A stretch of DNA of 6,538 nt from Ignavibacteriales bacterium (GCA_027080245.1 JALWSN010000248.1:1-6538), one strand, 5' to 3'; counted from the first letter of the stretch, positions 1-6,481 are shown. Numbers and translations: made by a program. Notes: generated from the letters alone by a model not told the origin.

Positions 1-279
1 TAAGTTCCGAACGCTCGGCTGCGGCGCCGCAATGCGAATTGCGCCTTCGTTGGATTGCAGCAATCTGTAAGCCAATAAAATTGCGCTTAAACCGGAGCTG
101 TCGCAATATTCCACTTCGCTCATGTCCACTACAAGCTTCTTAACTTCTTCGGAAGTAAGTAAAATTGTCAACTCCCCTTTTAAAAACCCCGAGATGGAAG
201 CGTCCAATCGTTTTTCTCTTATTTTAAAAATCGTAACTCCGTTTTCGGTTCTGGTTTCAAAGTTTCCCGTCTCTTCCAT
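1..279 (-). CDS. STAS-domain anti-sigma-factor antagonist (partial, C-terminus beyond window)
   Basis: The visible 93 codons form nearly a whole STAS domain, the fold of SpoIIAA/RsbV anti-anti-sigma proteins, which bind an HPr-type anti-sigma kinase and so free a sigma factor or other target. The hallmark is a hydrophobic strand (LVVDMSEVEY, residues 49-58) followed by DSSG at 60-63. By analogy with SpoIIAA and RsbV, Ser61, the first Ser after the Asp, is the expected kinase target. The following helix (LSAILLAYRLL, 64-74) also fits. Family members are about 100-115 residues long, so only a short tail should be missing at the left edge. The start ATG at 279-277 has a good upstream ribosome site, AAAGGTGA, at 289-282. 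The gene lies 25 nt downstream of the preceding gene, so it is probably the operon's distal gene or one of the last. No kinase or phosphatase partner is visible. The domain assignment is firm; the regulatory target is unknown. Confidence 0.9.
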   Translation of the reverse strand, partial: MEETGNFETRTENGVTIFKIREKRLDASISGFLKGELTILLTSEEVKKLVVDMSEVEYCDSSGLSAILLAYRLLQSNEGAIRIAAPQPSVRNL

Positions 280-304
280 TGTCACCTTTGTTTTTATTAA
301 AAAA

Positions 305-835
305 TTAAAACATCTCCAACGAATTTAAAAAATTTTCGTAAGAATTTAACGGATTATTTTCCTCCAGCGGTAAAATAAAATTCCCGAAAATTTCAGCGCC
401 TTTTTTATTGAACGCAATTTTGAATTTAGCTTTTGCCGCGCAACCAATGGCAAATTCAAATGAATTGTGGCTAAAGGACAAATCGATGTAAACGTCGTAG
501 TCGTTCTTGCGCAATTCTGTTAAGAACTTTTTCGAAGGCGCGCCCAATTTTGTTTTGTCTTCTTCCGTAAAGGGCTTTAAGTTGAATTCAAGCAAATTTG
601 TTCCTTCAAGCAAATCGCCCTGCACAATTAAAGAAATTTCCTTCCCAGCGTTTTTCAGAAATTCCACAATTTTAAGGCTTTGTTCAAACATTTCTTTCGA
701 TTGCGGCAGAAGGATTAAAAACTTCCGGGCTTCTTTTACAAAGCTGTTAAAAATAATCGGCTTTCGCTCCAGCGGTTTGAACCTTCTGACAAATATTTTT
801 TTTGCAATCGCTTCTTTCAAATTGTTGAACATCAT
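305..835 (-). CDS. Small glycosyltransferase-9-like protein of unknown function
   Basis: This is a cytoplasmic-looking protein of 176 residues with no signal peptide or membrane segment. It has a basic N-terminus (AKKIFVRRFK, 11-20). An alpha/beta pattern follows: a strand FLILLP (39-44), a helix to about 63, a strand ISLIVQGDL (67-75), then DYDVYIDLSFSHN (112-124) and a helix rich in Ala and Lys (126-138). The 'DVYIDL...FEFAIGCAAKAKFKIAF' arrangement resembles the N-terminal Rossmann half of family-9 glycosyltransferases (heptosyltransferase type). The C-terminal nucleotide-sugar-binding half is absent; full enzymes have about 340 residues. It also resembles the short conserved-unknown family DUF6913 of Bacteroidota, an assignment made from memory rather than a search. 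Enzyme activity is doubtful. The ATG overlaps the ligA stop in an ATGA tetranucleotide, which indicates translational coupling. A second ATG follows at once, so the protein may start one residue later. Being a gene is near certain; its function is not known. Confidence 0.85.
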   Translation of the reverse strand: MMFNNLKEAIAKKIFVRRFKPLERKPIIFNSFVKEARKFLILLPQSKEMFEQSLKIVEFLKNAGKEISLIVQGDLLEGTNLLEFNLKPFTEEDKTKLGAPSKKFLTELRKNDYDVYIDLSFSHNSFEFAIGCAAKAKFKIAFNKKGAEIFGNFILPLEENNPLNSYENFLNSLEMF

Positions 836-2853
836 TCACCCAAAAGTTCAAGGAATTCTTGTTCGTTAATTATTTTAACTCCCAGCTTTTTGGCTTTGTC
901 AAATTTTGAGCCGGGGTTTTCTCCAACCACAACGTAGTCCGTTTTAAAGCTGACGGACGAAACAAATTTACCTCCGCGCTCAATTATTTTTTCCTTGGCT
1001 TCGTTCCTGCTCATTGAATTTAAAGAGCCGGTCAAAACAAAAGATTTTCCCGTCAAGTTATTTAGACTCGTCAAAGGCTTTTGAGTTTCGAACCGCAAGC
1101 CGGCGGCTTTCAATTTTTCAATCATTTGCCTGTTGCGTTCGTCGCGGAAATAGTTAATTAAACTTTCGCTAATTCTTTCGCCAATGTCGGCAACGCTTTC
1201 CAATTCTTCCTTGGAAGCTTTCATTAATTTGTCCATCGAGCCGAAATGATTAGCCAATTTAAGCGCCACGCCGGCTCCCACAAATCTAATTCCCAAAGCG
1301 AAAAGCGCCCTGTGAAATGGTTGATTTTTGCTTTTCTCAATCGCAGTGAGGAGATTGTCCACGCTCTTTTCGCCCAGGCGTTCAATGGAAATTAACTCCG
1401 CGCGCTTTTCCTTAAGCGAGTAAATGTCGGGGAAAGATTTAAGAAAATTCAAATCCACCAGCTGGTCAACAAGAGATTCGCCCAACCCCTCGATGTCCAT
1501 TGCGTTCCTCGAGGCAAAATGGATTAGCCTGCCTTTAATTTGGGCGGGGCATTCGCTGTTAACGCAGTAAATTCCAACTTCGTCGGCTGGATTGAAAACT
1601 TTCGAGCCGCAAACGGGGCAATATTCCGGCGGCTTAACAGGCTTGGATTCGGGACTTCTTTTTTCCTCAACAACGGCGGTAACTTTGGGAATCACGTCCC
1701 CGCCTTTCTCAATAACCACAGTATCCCCAATGCGGATGTCCTTTCGCTCAATTTCCTCAATGTTGTGAAGCGTTGCGCGGCTAATCGTAGAGCCGGCTAA
1801 GAACACCGGTTCCAAAACGGCTACCGGAGTAAGCGCGCCGGTTCTGCCAACCTGCCAAATAATATTGTTAAGCTTAGTTGTTGTTTGTTCGGCTTTGAAC
1901 TTGAAAGCCACTGCCCAGCGCGGGGATTTTGCCACAGCGCCTAATTTTTTCTGCTGGGCAATCGAATTTACTTTAATTACCGCTCCGTCAATTTCGTAAG
2001 GGAGCTCTTCCCTGTGTTCTTCCCAGTAATCGCAAAACTCAAACACTTCCCGCAGATTTTTACAAAGCTTAAAATGCGGATTGACCTTGAAGCCTGCTTT
2101 AATTAAGTAATTCAAATTTTCTAACTGGGTTGAAACAAAATAATTCGAGCCAAGCAAATAGTAAGTAAAAATGTCCAGCGGTCGGGAAGCCACTATTCGT
2201 GGGTCCTGCAATTTTAATGTACCTGCCGTTGAATTGCGGGGATTGGCAAAGGGTTTTTCTCCCGCCTTCTCACGTTGCTCGTTAAGTTTTCTGAAGGCTT
2301 CAATTTCCATGAACACTTCGCCGCGCACTTCAAATTCTTCGTGGAGTTCGGAAGGTAAGTTTTCAAGCTTAACTTTTAACGGAACGGATTTGATTGTTTT
2401 GACGTTGTTTGTAATTTCCTCCCCCACCTTGCCGTCGCCGCGCGTGGAAGCCTGAACAAAAACGCCCTGCCTGTAAATTAAGCTTACGGAAACGCCATCA
2501 ATCTTAAGCTCGGCAACGTATTCGTAAGGCTCGCCGTTTAGCCCTTCTTTTACCCGCCTGTCGAAATCAATTAATTCCTGCCGGCTGTAAGTATTTGCAA
2601 GACTTAACATTGGTTGCTTATGCTCAACGGGCGGGAATTCCTTCGTTAAATCCGAGCCAACGCGTTGAGTGGGGGAATCGGGGGTAATTAACTGCGGAAA
2701 TTTCCTTTCCAGCCCTTCCAATTTTTTCAGGAGCATGTCGTATTCGTAATCGGAAATTTCCGGCTCGGCTTTAACGTAGTAGAGGTAATCGTGGCGGCGG
2801 ATTTCCTCACGTAATTTTTCTATTTCCTTGCGGGCTAAGTCAACGTCTTGCAT
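832..2853 (-). CDS. ligA: NAD-dependent DNA ligase LigA
   Basis: LigA seals 3'-OH/5'-phosphate nicks in duplex DNA using NAD+, joining Okazaki fragments and finishing repair. At 673 residues it matches the family (E. coli 671). All domains are present in order. The NMN-binding Ia domain has Y25/Y26, D35, Y38 and D39; Tyr26 stands where E. coli has His23, a common variation. The adenylation domain has the KIDG motif with nucleophile Lys117, STRGDG (136-141) and VRGEVF (176-181). The OB fold follows at roughly 320-400. The four-Cys zinc finger uses C412, C415, C430 and C435. The helix-hairpin-helix region spans about 450-575, and a C-terminal BRCT domain spans 598-673. No key residue is missing, so it should be active. 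The ATG lies 2 nt after the stop of the RodZ-like gene and lacks a clear Shine-Dalgarno, consistent with coupled translation. It overlaps the next gene by 4 nt. The essential role makes constitutive expression likely. Confidence 0.98.
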   Translation of the reverse strand: MQDVDLARKEIEKLREEIRRHDYLYYVKAEPEISDYEYDMLLKKLEGLERKFPQLITPDSPTQRVGSDLTKEFPPVEHKQPMLSLANTYSRQELIDFDRRVKEGLNGEPYEYVAELKIDGVSVSLIYRQGVFVQASTRGDGKVGEEITNNVKTIKSVPLKVKLENLPSELHEEFEVRGEVFMEIEAFRKLNEQREKAGEKPFANPRNSTAGTLKLQDPRIVASRPLDIFTYYLLGSNYFVSTQLENLNYLIKAGFKVNPHFKLCKNLREVFEFCDYWEEHREELPYEIDGAVIKVNSIAQQKKLGAVAKSPRWAVAFKFKAEQTTTKLNNIIWQVGRTGALTPVAVLEPVFLAGSTISRATLHNIEEIERKDIRIGDTVVIEKGGDVIPKVTAVVEEKRSPESKPVKPPEYCPVCGSKVFNPADEVGIYCVNSECPAQIKGRLIHFASRNAMDIEGLGESLVDQLVDLNFLKSFPDIYSLKEKRAELISIERLGEKSVDNLLTAIEKSKNQPFHRALFALGIRFVGAGVALKLANHFGSMDKLMKASKEELESVADIGERISESLINYFRDERNRQMIEKLKAAGLRFETQKPLTSLNNLTGKSFVLTGSLNSMSRNEAKEKIIERGGKFVSSVSFKTDYVVVGENPGSKFDKAKKLGVKIINEQEFLELLGE

Positions 2854-2855
2854 TG

Positions 2856-3686
2856 TTATTTGAATCTATTTACTATTCCGTTTTTGTTAATAATCAAAGT
2901 TTTAACTTTGCCTTTTGCGCCGTTAAATCTCAGCGTGTCGTCGTTCAAAAGGATTTTAATTCCGCCCGAGTTGCCAAGCACCAATTTGAAGATTCTTTCC
3001 GCTTTGAGCGTTTTAACGTGTCCTTTGAACATAATAAAATCAGTGGTTTTCAGGGAATCCCCGTCGAAATTAACTTTTACCCAGCAGCTGTCGGTGGCAA
3101 TTAGCTTTAGTCGAACGCTGTCCACGGCGGGAACCGCTCGGGGCGTTACGGACTGAGAAGGAGGCGTTGGCTCCTCGAAACGGGATTGATTTTCCTTAAC
3201 AATTTCGGAGTAAGGCTTTTCTTCAACCAGAATTTCATCCGAGCTTCTAAAAAAAGCGAGGTAAATTATTGCAGCCGCCACTACAATTAACGCTACAACC
3301 GAAGCGGGAACAATCCATTGCGGAGAACCGCTCGGCGAAGGAGCGGAAGAATGAGTTCCGGGCTCATCCGTAAATGTAGGCGGAACAGTTTCTTCTTCCC
3401 TCTTTACCGTCTCGGTTTCCGTTGCCTCGGGAGGTTTTTTGCCAGTTTTAATAGCGTCGTATTCGGCGAGAATCTCGGCGCCGTTAAGCCCAATGGTTTC
3501 TGCGTATTCCTTAATAAACGCGCGCATGTAAACCGGCGGCATCACGTCAAAATCCGCCTTTTCGATTGCTTCAAGATACTCGATCGAAATGCGCGTCTGA
3601 GCTTTAATTTGTTGAAGCGAAATGCGTTTCTTTTCTCTTGCTTTTTTTAGTTTTTCCGCAAATTCAATTAGAGCTTCGTTTTTCAT
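2856..3686 (-). CDS. rodZ: RodZ-like protein: N-terminal helix-turn-helix, one membrane span, C-terminal DUF4115-type domain
   Basis: The 276-residue protein has RodZ architecture. A cytoplasmic HTH/Xre-like domain (about 5-78) ends in the diagnostic stretch PPVYMRAFIKEYAETIGL (50-67), which corresponds to the conserved 'VYVRGYIRSYAKxLGL' segment whose aromatic residues contact MreB in E. coli RodZ. A Pro/Glu/Thr-rich linker (84-122) follows. A single membrane helix (about 124-146) is followed by positively charged Arg147. A periplasmic linker leads to a beta-rich domain of the DUF4115 type (about 191-272, with DSCWVKVNFDG at 199-209). RodZ links the MreB cytoskeleton to the elongation machinery in rod-shaped cells. 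Its presence suggests a rod or curved shape, but mreB itself is not in this window. Some HTH/DUF4115 proteins in this phylum have not been tested for MreB binding, so the architecture is surer than the role. It starts 2 nt after the rsmB stop and ends 2 nt before ligA. Confidence 0.85.
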   Translation of the reverse strand: MKNEALIEFAEKLKKAREKKRISLQQIKAQTRISIEYLEAIEKADFDVMPPVYMRAFIKEYAETIGLNGAEILAEYDAIKTGKKPPEATETETVKREEETVPPTFTDEPGTHSSAPSPSGSPQWIVPASVVALIVVAAAIIYLAFFRSSDEILVEEKPYSEIVKENQSRFEEPTPPSQSVTPRAVPAVDSVRLKLIATDSCWVKVNFDGDSLKTTDFIMFKGHVKTLKAERIFKLVLGNSGGIKILLNDDTLRFNGAKGKVKTLIINKNGIVNRFK

Positions 3687-3688
3687 TT

Positions 3689-5059
3689 TTAATAACCCGG
3701 ATTAGTTTTAATTAATTTTGCCGCAAAAGCTCCGTCTATGCCGTGAATATTAGGAAACGTTTGCAAACAGCCGTTCTCGTCGAACAGAGATTCGTCCAGC
3801 CCCTCGATTTTTTTAACCAATTCAAATTCGGGATGCTCTTTCAGGAATTTTTTAACTATCTCAAAATTCTCGTCCGGTTCAATCGTACAAGTGCTGTAAA
3901 CAAGAATTCCGCCCGTTTTTAAAATCTCCGCTCCTTTATTCAACAAATCGGATTGAAGATGCGTAAGATTTCTAATGTCAATTAGTTCCCTTTTCCATTT
4001 AATGTCGGGTTTCTTAGTCAACGTGCCTAATCCCGAGCAAGGAGCGTCAATTAAAACCCTGTCGAATCCTGTTTCGTCAAATTCCAGCGCGTCGATTGCA
4101 ATGGTTCGAACGTTGTTAACATTTAGTCTGCTAAGATTTTTTCTTAAAATTTTCAATCTGCTTTCAAATCTGTCAACAGCCACAAGTTCGCCCTGATTGT
4201 TCATTAGTTCTGCAATGTAAGCTGTTTTGCCTCCCGGCGCAGCGCACAAATCCGCCACTTTCATTCCGGGCTTAGGGTCCAAAAGCTCGCAAGCAAAACC
4301 GGCGCTCTCGTCCTGAATTGCAAAATAGCCTTTTTTGAAATATTCCCAATCCGCAATATTTGAAAGGGAAGCTAATTTCAAAAAGTTCTTCAAATACTTG
4401 CCTTCGGTAAATTTCAGTTCCACCTTTTCAAGAAGCTTTTTCATTTCCTCCACCGACGTCACAAGCCGATTAACCCGCAACGTGATGCTTGGCTTTTGAA
4501 GGTTTGCTTTCAGCAGATTTTCGGTGAATTCCCTTCCGTAAATTTTCAGCCATCTTTTGACCAGCCACGAAGGATGGGAATAATACGCGCTCAAGAAAGT
4601 AACCTCATCCTCTTCCCTGTTAGCGTAGCGAATATTCTCTTTGTTGCGAATAATATTCCGCAAAACGGCATTGGTTAAATCCGCGGCTTTTTGCCCTTGA
4701 AATTTTTTAATAAACTCAACGGCTTCGTTAACGGCTGCGTAATCAGGCACACGGTCTAAAAAAAGAATCTGGTAAAGCGCCACCCGCAAAGTGTTTTTAA
4801 TGTTAGCAATGCTCTTGGAAAATTGCCCTTTGTAAAATCCCGTTAAAATCCAGTCGATTCTGCCCATCCAGCGCACAACGCCGTGAACAATTTCAAAAAG
4901 TAATGCTTTATCCTGCCCGCTCAAAGAAGTGTTTTTTAGTTCGTGCTCAAGTAATTTATCCAAATATGCATCCGTTCTTCCAATTCTATTAAGAATTTTT
5001 ACCGCAATGCCTCTAACGCCTTCGTACAAACTACCATTTTGTTCGATTTCTTTGTTCAT
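3689..5059 (-). CDS. rsmB: 16S rRNA (cytosine(967)-C5)-methyltransferase RsmB
   Basis: RsmB transfers a methyl group from S-adenosylmethionine to C5 of 16S rRNA C967 (E. coli numbering) during small-subunit maturation. The 456 residues match the family length. An N-terminal NusB-like RNA-binding domain spans about 12-140, including the typical DYAAVNEAVEF (106-116) and LTNAVLRNI (128-136). The methyltransferase domain follows: SAM-binding motif I VADLCAAPGGKTAY (268-281), motif II VDRF with acidic Asp296, and motif IV LIDAPCSGLGT (336-346) with Cys341, which helps release the product. Motif VI is YSTCTIEPDEN (388-398), with Cys391 as the expected nucleophile. Both catalytic cysteines are present, so it should be active. 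The NusB domain separates it from the RsmF/YebU and Nop2 relatives. It is the first gene of the minus-strand operon. Its ATG has only a weak purine-rich site (AAAGTGG) upstream, and it has the 415-bp divergent spacer as its control region. Confidence 0.96.
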   Translation of the reverse strand: MNKEIEQNGSLYEGVRGIAVKILNRIGRTDAYLDKLLEHELKNTSLSGQDKALLFEIVHGVVRWMGRIDWILTGFYKGQFSKSIANIKNTLRVALYQILFLDRVPDYAAVNEAVEFIKKFQGQKAADLTNAVLRNIIRNKENIRYANREEDEVTFLSAYYSHPSWLVKRWLKIYGREFTENLLKANLQKPSITLRVNRLVTSVEEMKKLLEKVELKFTEGKYLKNFLKLASLSNIADWEYFKKGYFAIQDESAGFACELLDPKPGMKVADLCAAPGGKTAYIAELMNNQGELVAVDRFESRLKILRKNLSRLNVNNVRTIAIDALEFDETGFDRVLIDAPCSGLGTLTKKPDIKWKRELIDIRNLTHLQSDLLNKGAEILKTGGILVYSTCTIEPDENFEIVKKFLKEHPEFELVKKIEGLDESLFDENGCLQTFPNIHGIDGAFAAKLIKTNPGY

Positions 5060-5109
5060 TATGCCACTTTAGAATTTTAGAATTAGTATTCGAAAATAAA
5101 AAAAATAGT

Positions 5110-5142
5110 TGAATGATTCGCATCGATTTTACAAATCATTTA
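5110..5142 (-). repeat. Inverted repeat with adjoining T-run in the rsmB leader
   Basis: AATGATT (5112-5118) and AATCATT (5134-5140) are perfect complements around a 15-nt loop. The stem extends outward by one G-T and one T-A pair to nine pairs (5110-5142). Read leftward, towards rsmB, the hairpin is followed closely by a run of eight T within 5107-5098. The start codon lies about 50 nt downstream of the stem. This order, hairpin then T-run, resembles a weak intrinsic terminator or attenuator. The stem is AT-rich and so unstable, and in such AT-rich DNA it could arise by chance. Confidence 0.3.
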
Positions 5143-5154
5143 AAAATTAGTTCG

Positions 5155-5191
5155 GGGTTCCATGTCCTTTATTAAGTAGCGACGGGAACCT
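5155..5191. repeat. GC-richer inverted repeat in the divergent spacer
   Basis: GGTTCC (5156-5161) and GGAACC (5185-5190) are perfect complements separated by 23 nt, extended by one G-T pair at 5155/5191. A second, competing short pairing is possible between AACC (5187-5190) and GGTT (5197-5200) around TAGCCT. The patch is clearly less AT-rich than its surroundings. That suggests a constrained element such as a structured leader, a small RNA part or a dispersed repeat. No known RNA family is recognised. Confidence 0.3.
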
Positions 5192-5378
5192 AGCCTGGTT
5201 AATTGCATGAAATATTCTTCATTAAAAACAAACAAAAAATAACCTTGCCCTAACCTATCCAAACGATTTTAAATAAACTTTATTTTTGCAAACCAAAAAA
5301 TTATTTTGTTAATATTTTTTGCGTAAATTAGAAAGGGTTAAAAAAAATTATTTCAATTCGATAATAATAATAAAATGT

Positions 5379-5394
5379 TGTGATACAAATTACA
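5379..5394 (+). promoter_or_regulatory. CRP/FNR-family-like operator
   Basis: TGTGA (5379-5383), six bases, then TTACA (5390-5394) matches the CRP pattern TGTGA-N6-TCACA with one mismatch. The symmetry extends outwards, with AAATGT (5373-5378) and ACATTT (5392-5397) also complementary. The centre lies about 57 bp upstream of the start point predicted from the -10 box, an activator-like position close to but not at the usual -61.5. The match is seen in the sequence; binding by a particular regulator is inferred, and no regulator gene is nearby. Confidence 0.35.
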
Positions 5395-5409
5395 TTTGAT
5401 TCAGGACAC

Positions 5410-5437
5410 TTGATTTAAAATAAAGATATTGTATATT
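5410..5437 (+). promoter_or_regulatory. Probable sigma70-type promoter of the secreted-protein gene
   Basis: A -35-like TTGATT (5410-5415) and a -10-like TATATT (5432-5437) are separated by 16 bp. Transcription would begin near 5444, giving an A-rich leader of about 31 nt before the ATG at 5475. A second TTGATT at 5396-5401 is a 14-bp direct repeat of the first. The region is AT-rich, which raises the chance of accidental matches, and Bacteroidota often use a different box pair. Position and spacing relative to the strong ribosome site support it. Confidence 0.4.
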
Positions 5438-5462
5438 GAAATTAAAAATAAATAAAAAAAAA

Positions 5463-5466
5463 GGAG
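5463..5466 (+). promoter_or_regulatory. Ribosome binding site that fixes the start of the secreted-protein gene
   Basis: GGAG in an A-rich context (AAGGAG, 5461-5466) lies 8 nt before the ATG at 5475. It selects that ATG over an in-frame TTG at 5436, which would place 13 Lys-rich residues ahead of the signal peptide and would itself overlap the predicted -10 box. Confidence 0.85.
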
Positions 5467-5474
5467 AAAAAAGA

Positions 5475-6413
5475 ATGAAAAAATTTTTCTACGCGATTAT
5501 TTTAGCCGGGCTCCTTAGCGGCTTAAATTTCGGGCAACATAAAGTAGATTTTGTTTTTAAGCTAAAAGTAAAAACGCCGCCGCCTGTCAGTTATTGGTTA
5601 ACAATAACGGCGGATTCTTCCAGTTTTAACGAAGGGCAAGCTTACGTGGTTCCACCGTTTACTTTACCAAGCGCATTTTCAAAATTGCAGCCCGCTTACG
5701 ACGCTGTTGTGGGAAGCGTATTTAAATTGGAATCGGGAGCGTTAAACGACGATTTGTTCCTTGAAATAACGCTCGACAGCCTCGACGCGGGGAAAGGAAC
5801 TTACGTGCCGGTATTCGGAGACACGCTTTTTGTGCTCTTGAAAATTAAAGTTTTTGTAAACGGCAAACCTTACAGCGGAGAATACGTATTAAACAAAAAC
5901 AAATACTTAACTTATTCCATTCCTAAAACACAAAAGTTTCTTACCTTCCTGAACTCTCTCGGACTCAAACCGGATGATTTGGGATTTGCTTTTGTTGGTA
6001 AAACTGGTTGGGACCCGGTTGGAATTTTCACCGAGAACACCAAAGATTCAATTAAATTCAAAGCCGTTCACATGTCCAAATTCGGAGGAGGACGCGGACA
6101 TATTTCCAGCACAACGGGAGTTGAACTTAATTACCTGAAAGGCGTTCCAGCCAAGTATGAATTAGGACAAAATTACCCGAATCCATTCAACCCAACAACT
6201 AAAATTCGCTACTCCCTTCCTAAAGAAGGTTACGTTTCGCTTAAAGTATTCAATATTCTTGGAAGCGAAGTAGCCACTTTAGTTTCGCAAAATCAAAAGG
6301 CAGGCAATTACGAATTGGAATTCAACGCCTCTAATTTACCATCGGGGATTTACTTCTACACTTTAAGTTCAAATAATGTGACAATCACCAAGAAAATGAT
6401 GCTTGTAAAATAA
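5475..6413 (+). CDS. Secreted beta-rich protein with type IX secretion C-terminal sorting domain
   Basis: This is a 312-residue exported protein. Residues 1-21 are a Sec signal peptide: Lys2-Lys3, a hydrophobic core FFYAIILAGLLSGL, and a likely cut near NFGQ. Residues 22-215 are rich in predicted beta strands and are not recognised as a named family. The stretch VGSVFKLESGALNDDLFLEITL (79-100) and the closing FKAVHMSKFGGG (195-206) recall the pattern 'PsG..f..P..i.i ... HFS' of ZU5-like beta sandwiches, a weak resemblance only. Residues 228-312 are a type A sorting domain: YELGQNYPNPFNP (228-240), then the strand motif SLKVFNILGSEV (255-266), GNYELEFNASNLPSGIYFY (277-295), and a basic C-terminal KKMMLVK. 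By established knowledge this domain directs passage through the type IX machinery to the cell surface or medium, and is then removed. The gene has its own promoter candidate and a terminator, so it is probably transcribed mainly on its own. No catalytic motif is seen. Confidence 0.93.
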   Translation: MKKFFYAIILAGLLSGLNFGQHKVDFVFKLKVKTPPPVSYWLTITADSSSFNEGQAYVVPPFTLPSAFSKLQPAYDAVVGSVFKLESGALNDDLFLEITLDSLDAGKGTYVPVFGDTLFVLLKIKVFVNGKPYSGEYVLNKNKYLTYSIPKTQKFLTFLNSLGLKPDDLGFAFVGKTGWDPVGIFTENTKDSIKFKAVHMSKFGGGRGHISSTTGVELNYLKGVPAKYELGQNYPNPFNPTTKIRYSLPKEGYVSLKVFNILGSEVATLVSQNQKAGNYELEFNASNLPSGIYFYTLSSNNVTITKKMMLVK

Positions 6414-6428
6414 TTGAACAAAAATCAG

Positions 6429-6460
6429 CCGCAGGGAACTTTCCCTGCGGTTTTATTTTT
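6429..6460 (+). terminator. Strong intrinsic (Rho-independent) terminator
   Basis: CCGCAGGGAA (6429-6438) and TTCCCTGCGG (6441-6450) are perfect complements. Allowing a realistic loop of four to six bases, this gives an 8-9 bp GC-rich stem. TTTTATTTTT (6451-6460) follows at once. It lies 15 bp after the stop codon of the secreted-protein gene and should end that transcript. Confidence 0.93.
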
Positions 6461-6481
6461 ACTAATCAACAGGGGTTAACT

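Larger units (their letters stand above)
5060..5474. other. AT-rich divergent intergenic control region
   Basis: No convincing protein-coding or tRNA/rRNA gene is present in these 415 bp between rsmB (leftward) and the secreted-protein gene (rightward). It is strongly AT-rich except for about 5151-5200, where GC rises to around half. Rightward signals cluster in the last 100 bp: an operator-like palindrome, a -35/-10 pair and a ribosome binding site, each listed separately. A leftward promoter is not clear. One weak candidate is TTTG at 5263-5260 with TATTTTTTG at 5241-5233 on the minus strand, separated by 18 nt. It resembles, imperfectly, the Bacteroidota -33/-7 pattern (TTTG, then TAnnTTTG). 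An exact TAnnTTTG also occurs on the plus strand at 5281-5288, but without a partner at the right distance. A short ATA trinucleotide run lies at 5361-5371. Confidence 0.8.

Noticed and set aside
122..328. Plus-strand reading frame of 68 codons antisense to the STAS gene
   Set aside because: It lies opposite a well-supported gene, has Ser/Phe-rich antisense composition, and has no ribosome site or recognisable domain.
507..869. Plus-strand reading frame of 120 codons opposite the GT9-like gene and the end of ligA
   Set aside because: It is a shadow of the minus-strand gene; composition is antisense-like and no motif is seen.
1540..1800. Plus-strand reading frame inside ligA
   Set aside because: It is antisense to the LigA zinc-finger and OB-fold region and has no independent support.
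2848..3156. Two overlapping plus-strand reading frames opposite the RodZ-like gene
   Set aside because: Both are antisense to the conserved C-terminal domain, without ribosome sites or motifs.
5150..5170. tRNA T-arm-like string GGTTCCATGTCC
   Set aside because: The flanking bases do not form a T-stem and no other tRNA arms are present.
5140..5208. A 22-codon minus-strand reading frame in the divergent spacer
   Set aside because: It is very short, lacks a ribosome site, and a neighbouring frame is open over the same stretch. The inverted repeat is a better explanation of the local composition.
5361..5371. ATA trinucleotide run as a phase-variable repeat
   Set aside because: There are fewer than four full repeats in AT-rich non-coding DNA, too few to suggest slippage control.
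5436..5474. TTG start adding 13 residues to the secreted protein
   Set aside because: It would bury the signal peptide behind a Lys-rich tail and overlaps the -10 box. The ATG at 5475 has an ideal AAGGAG site.
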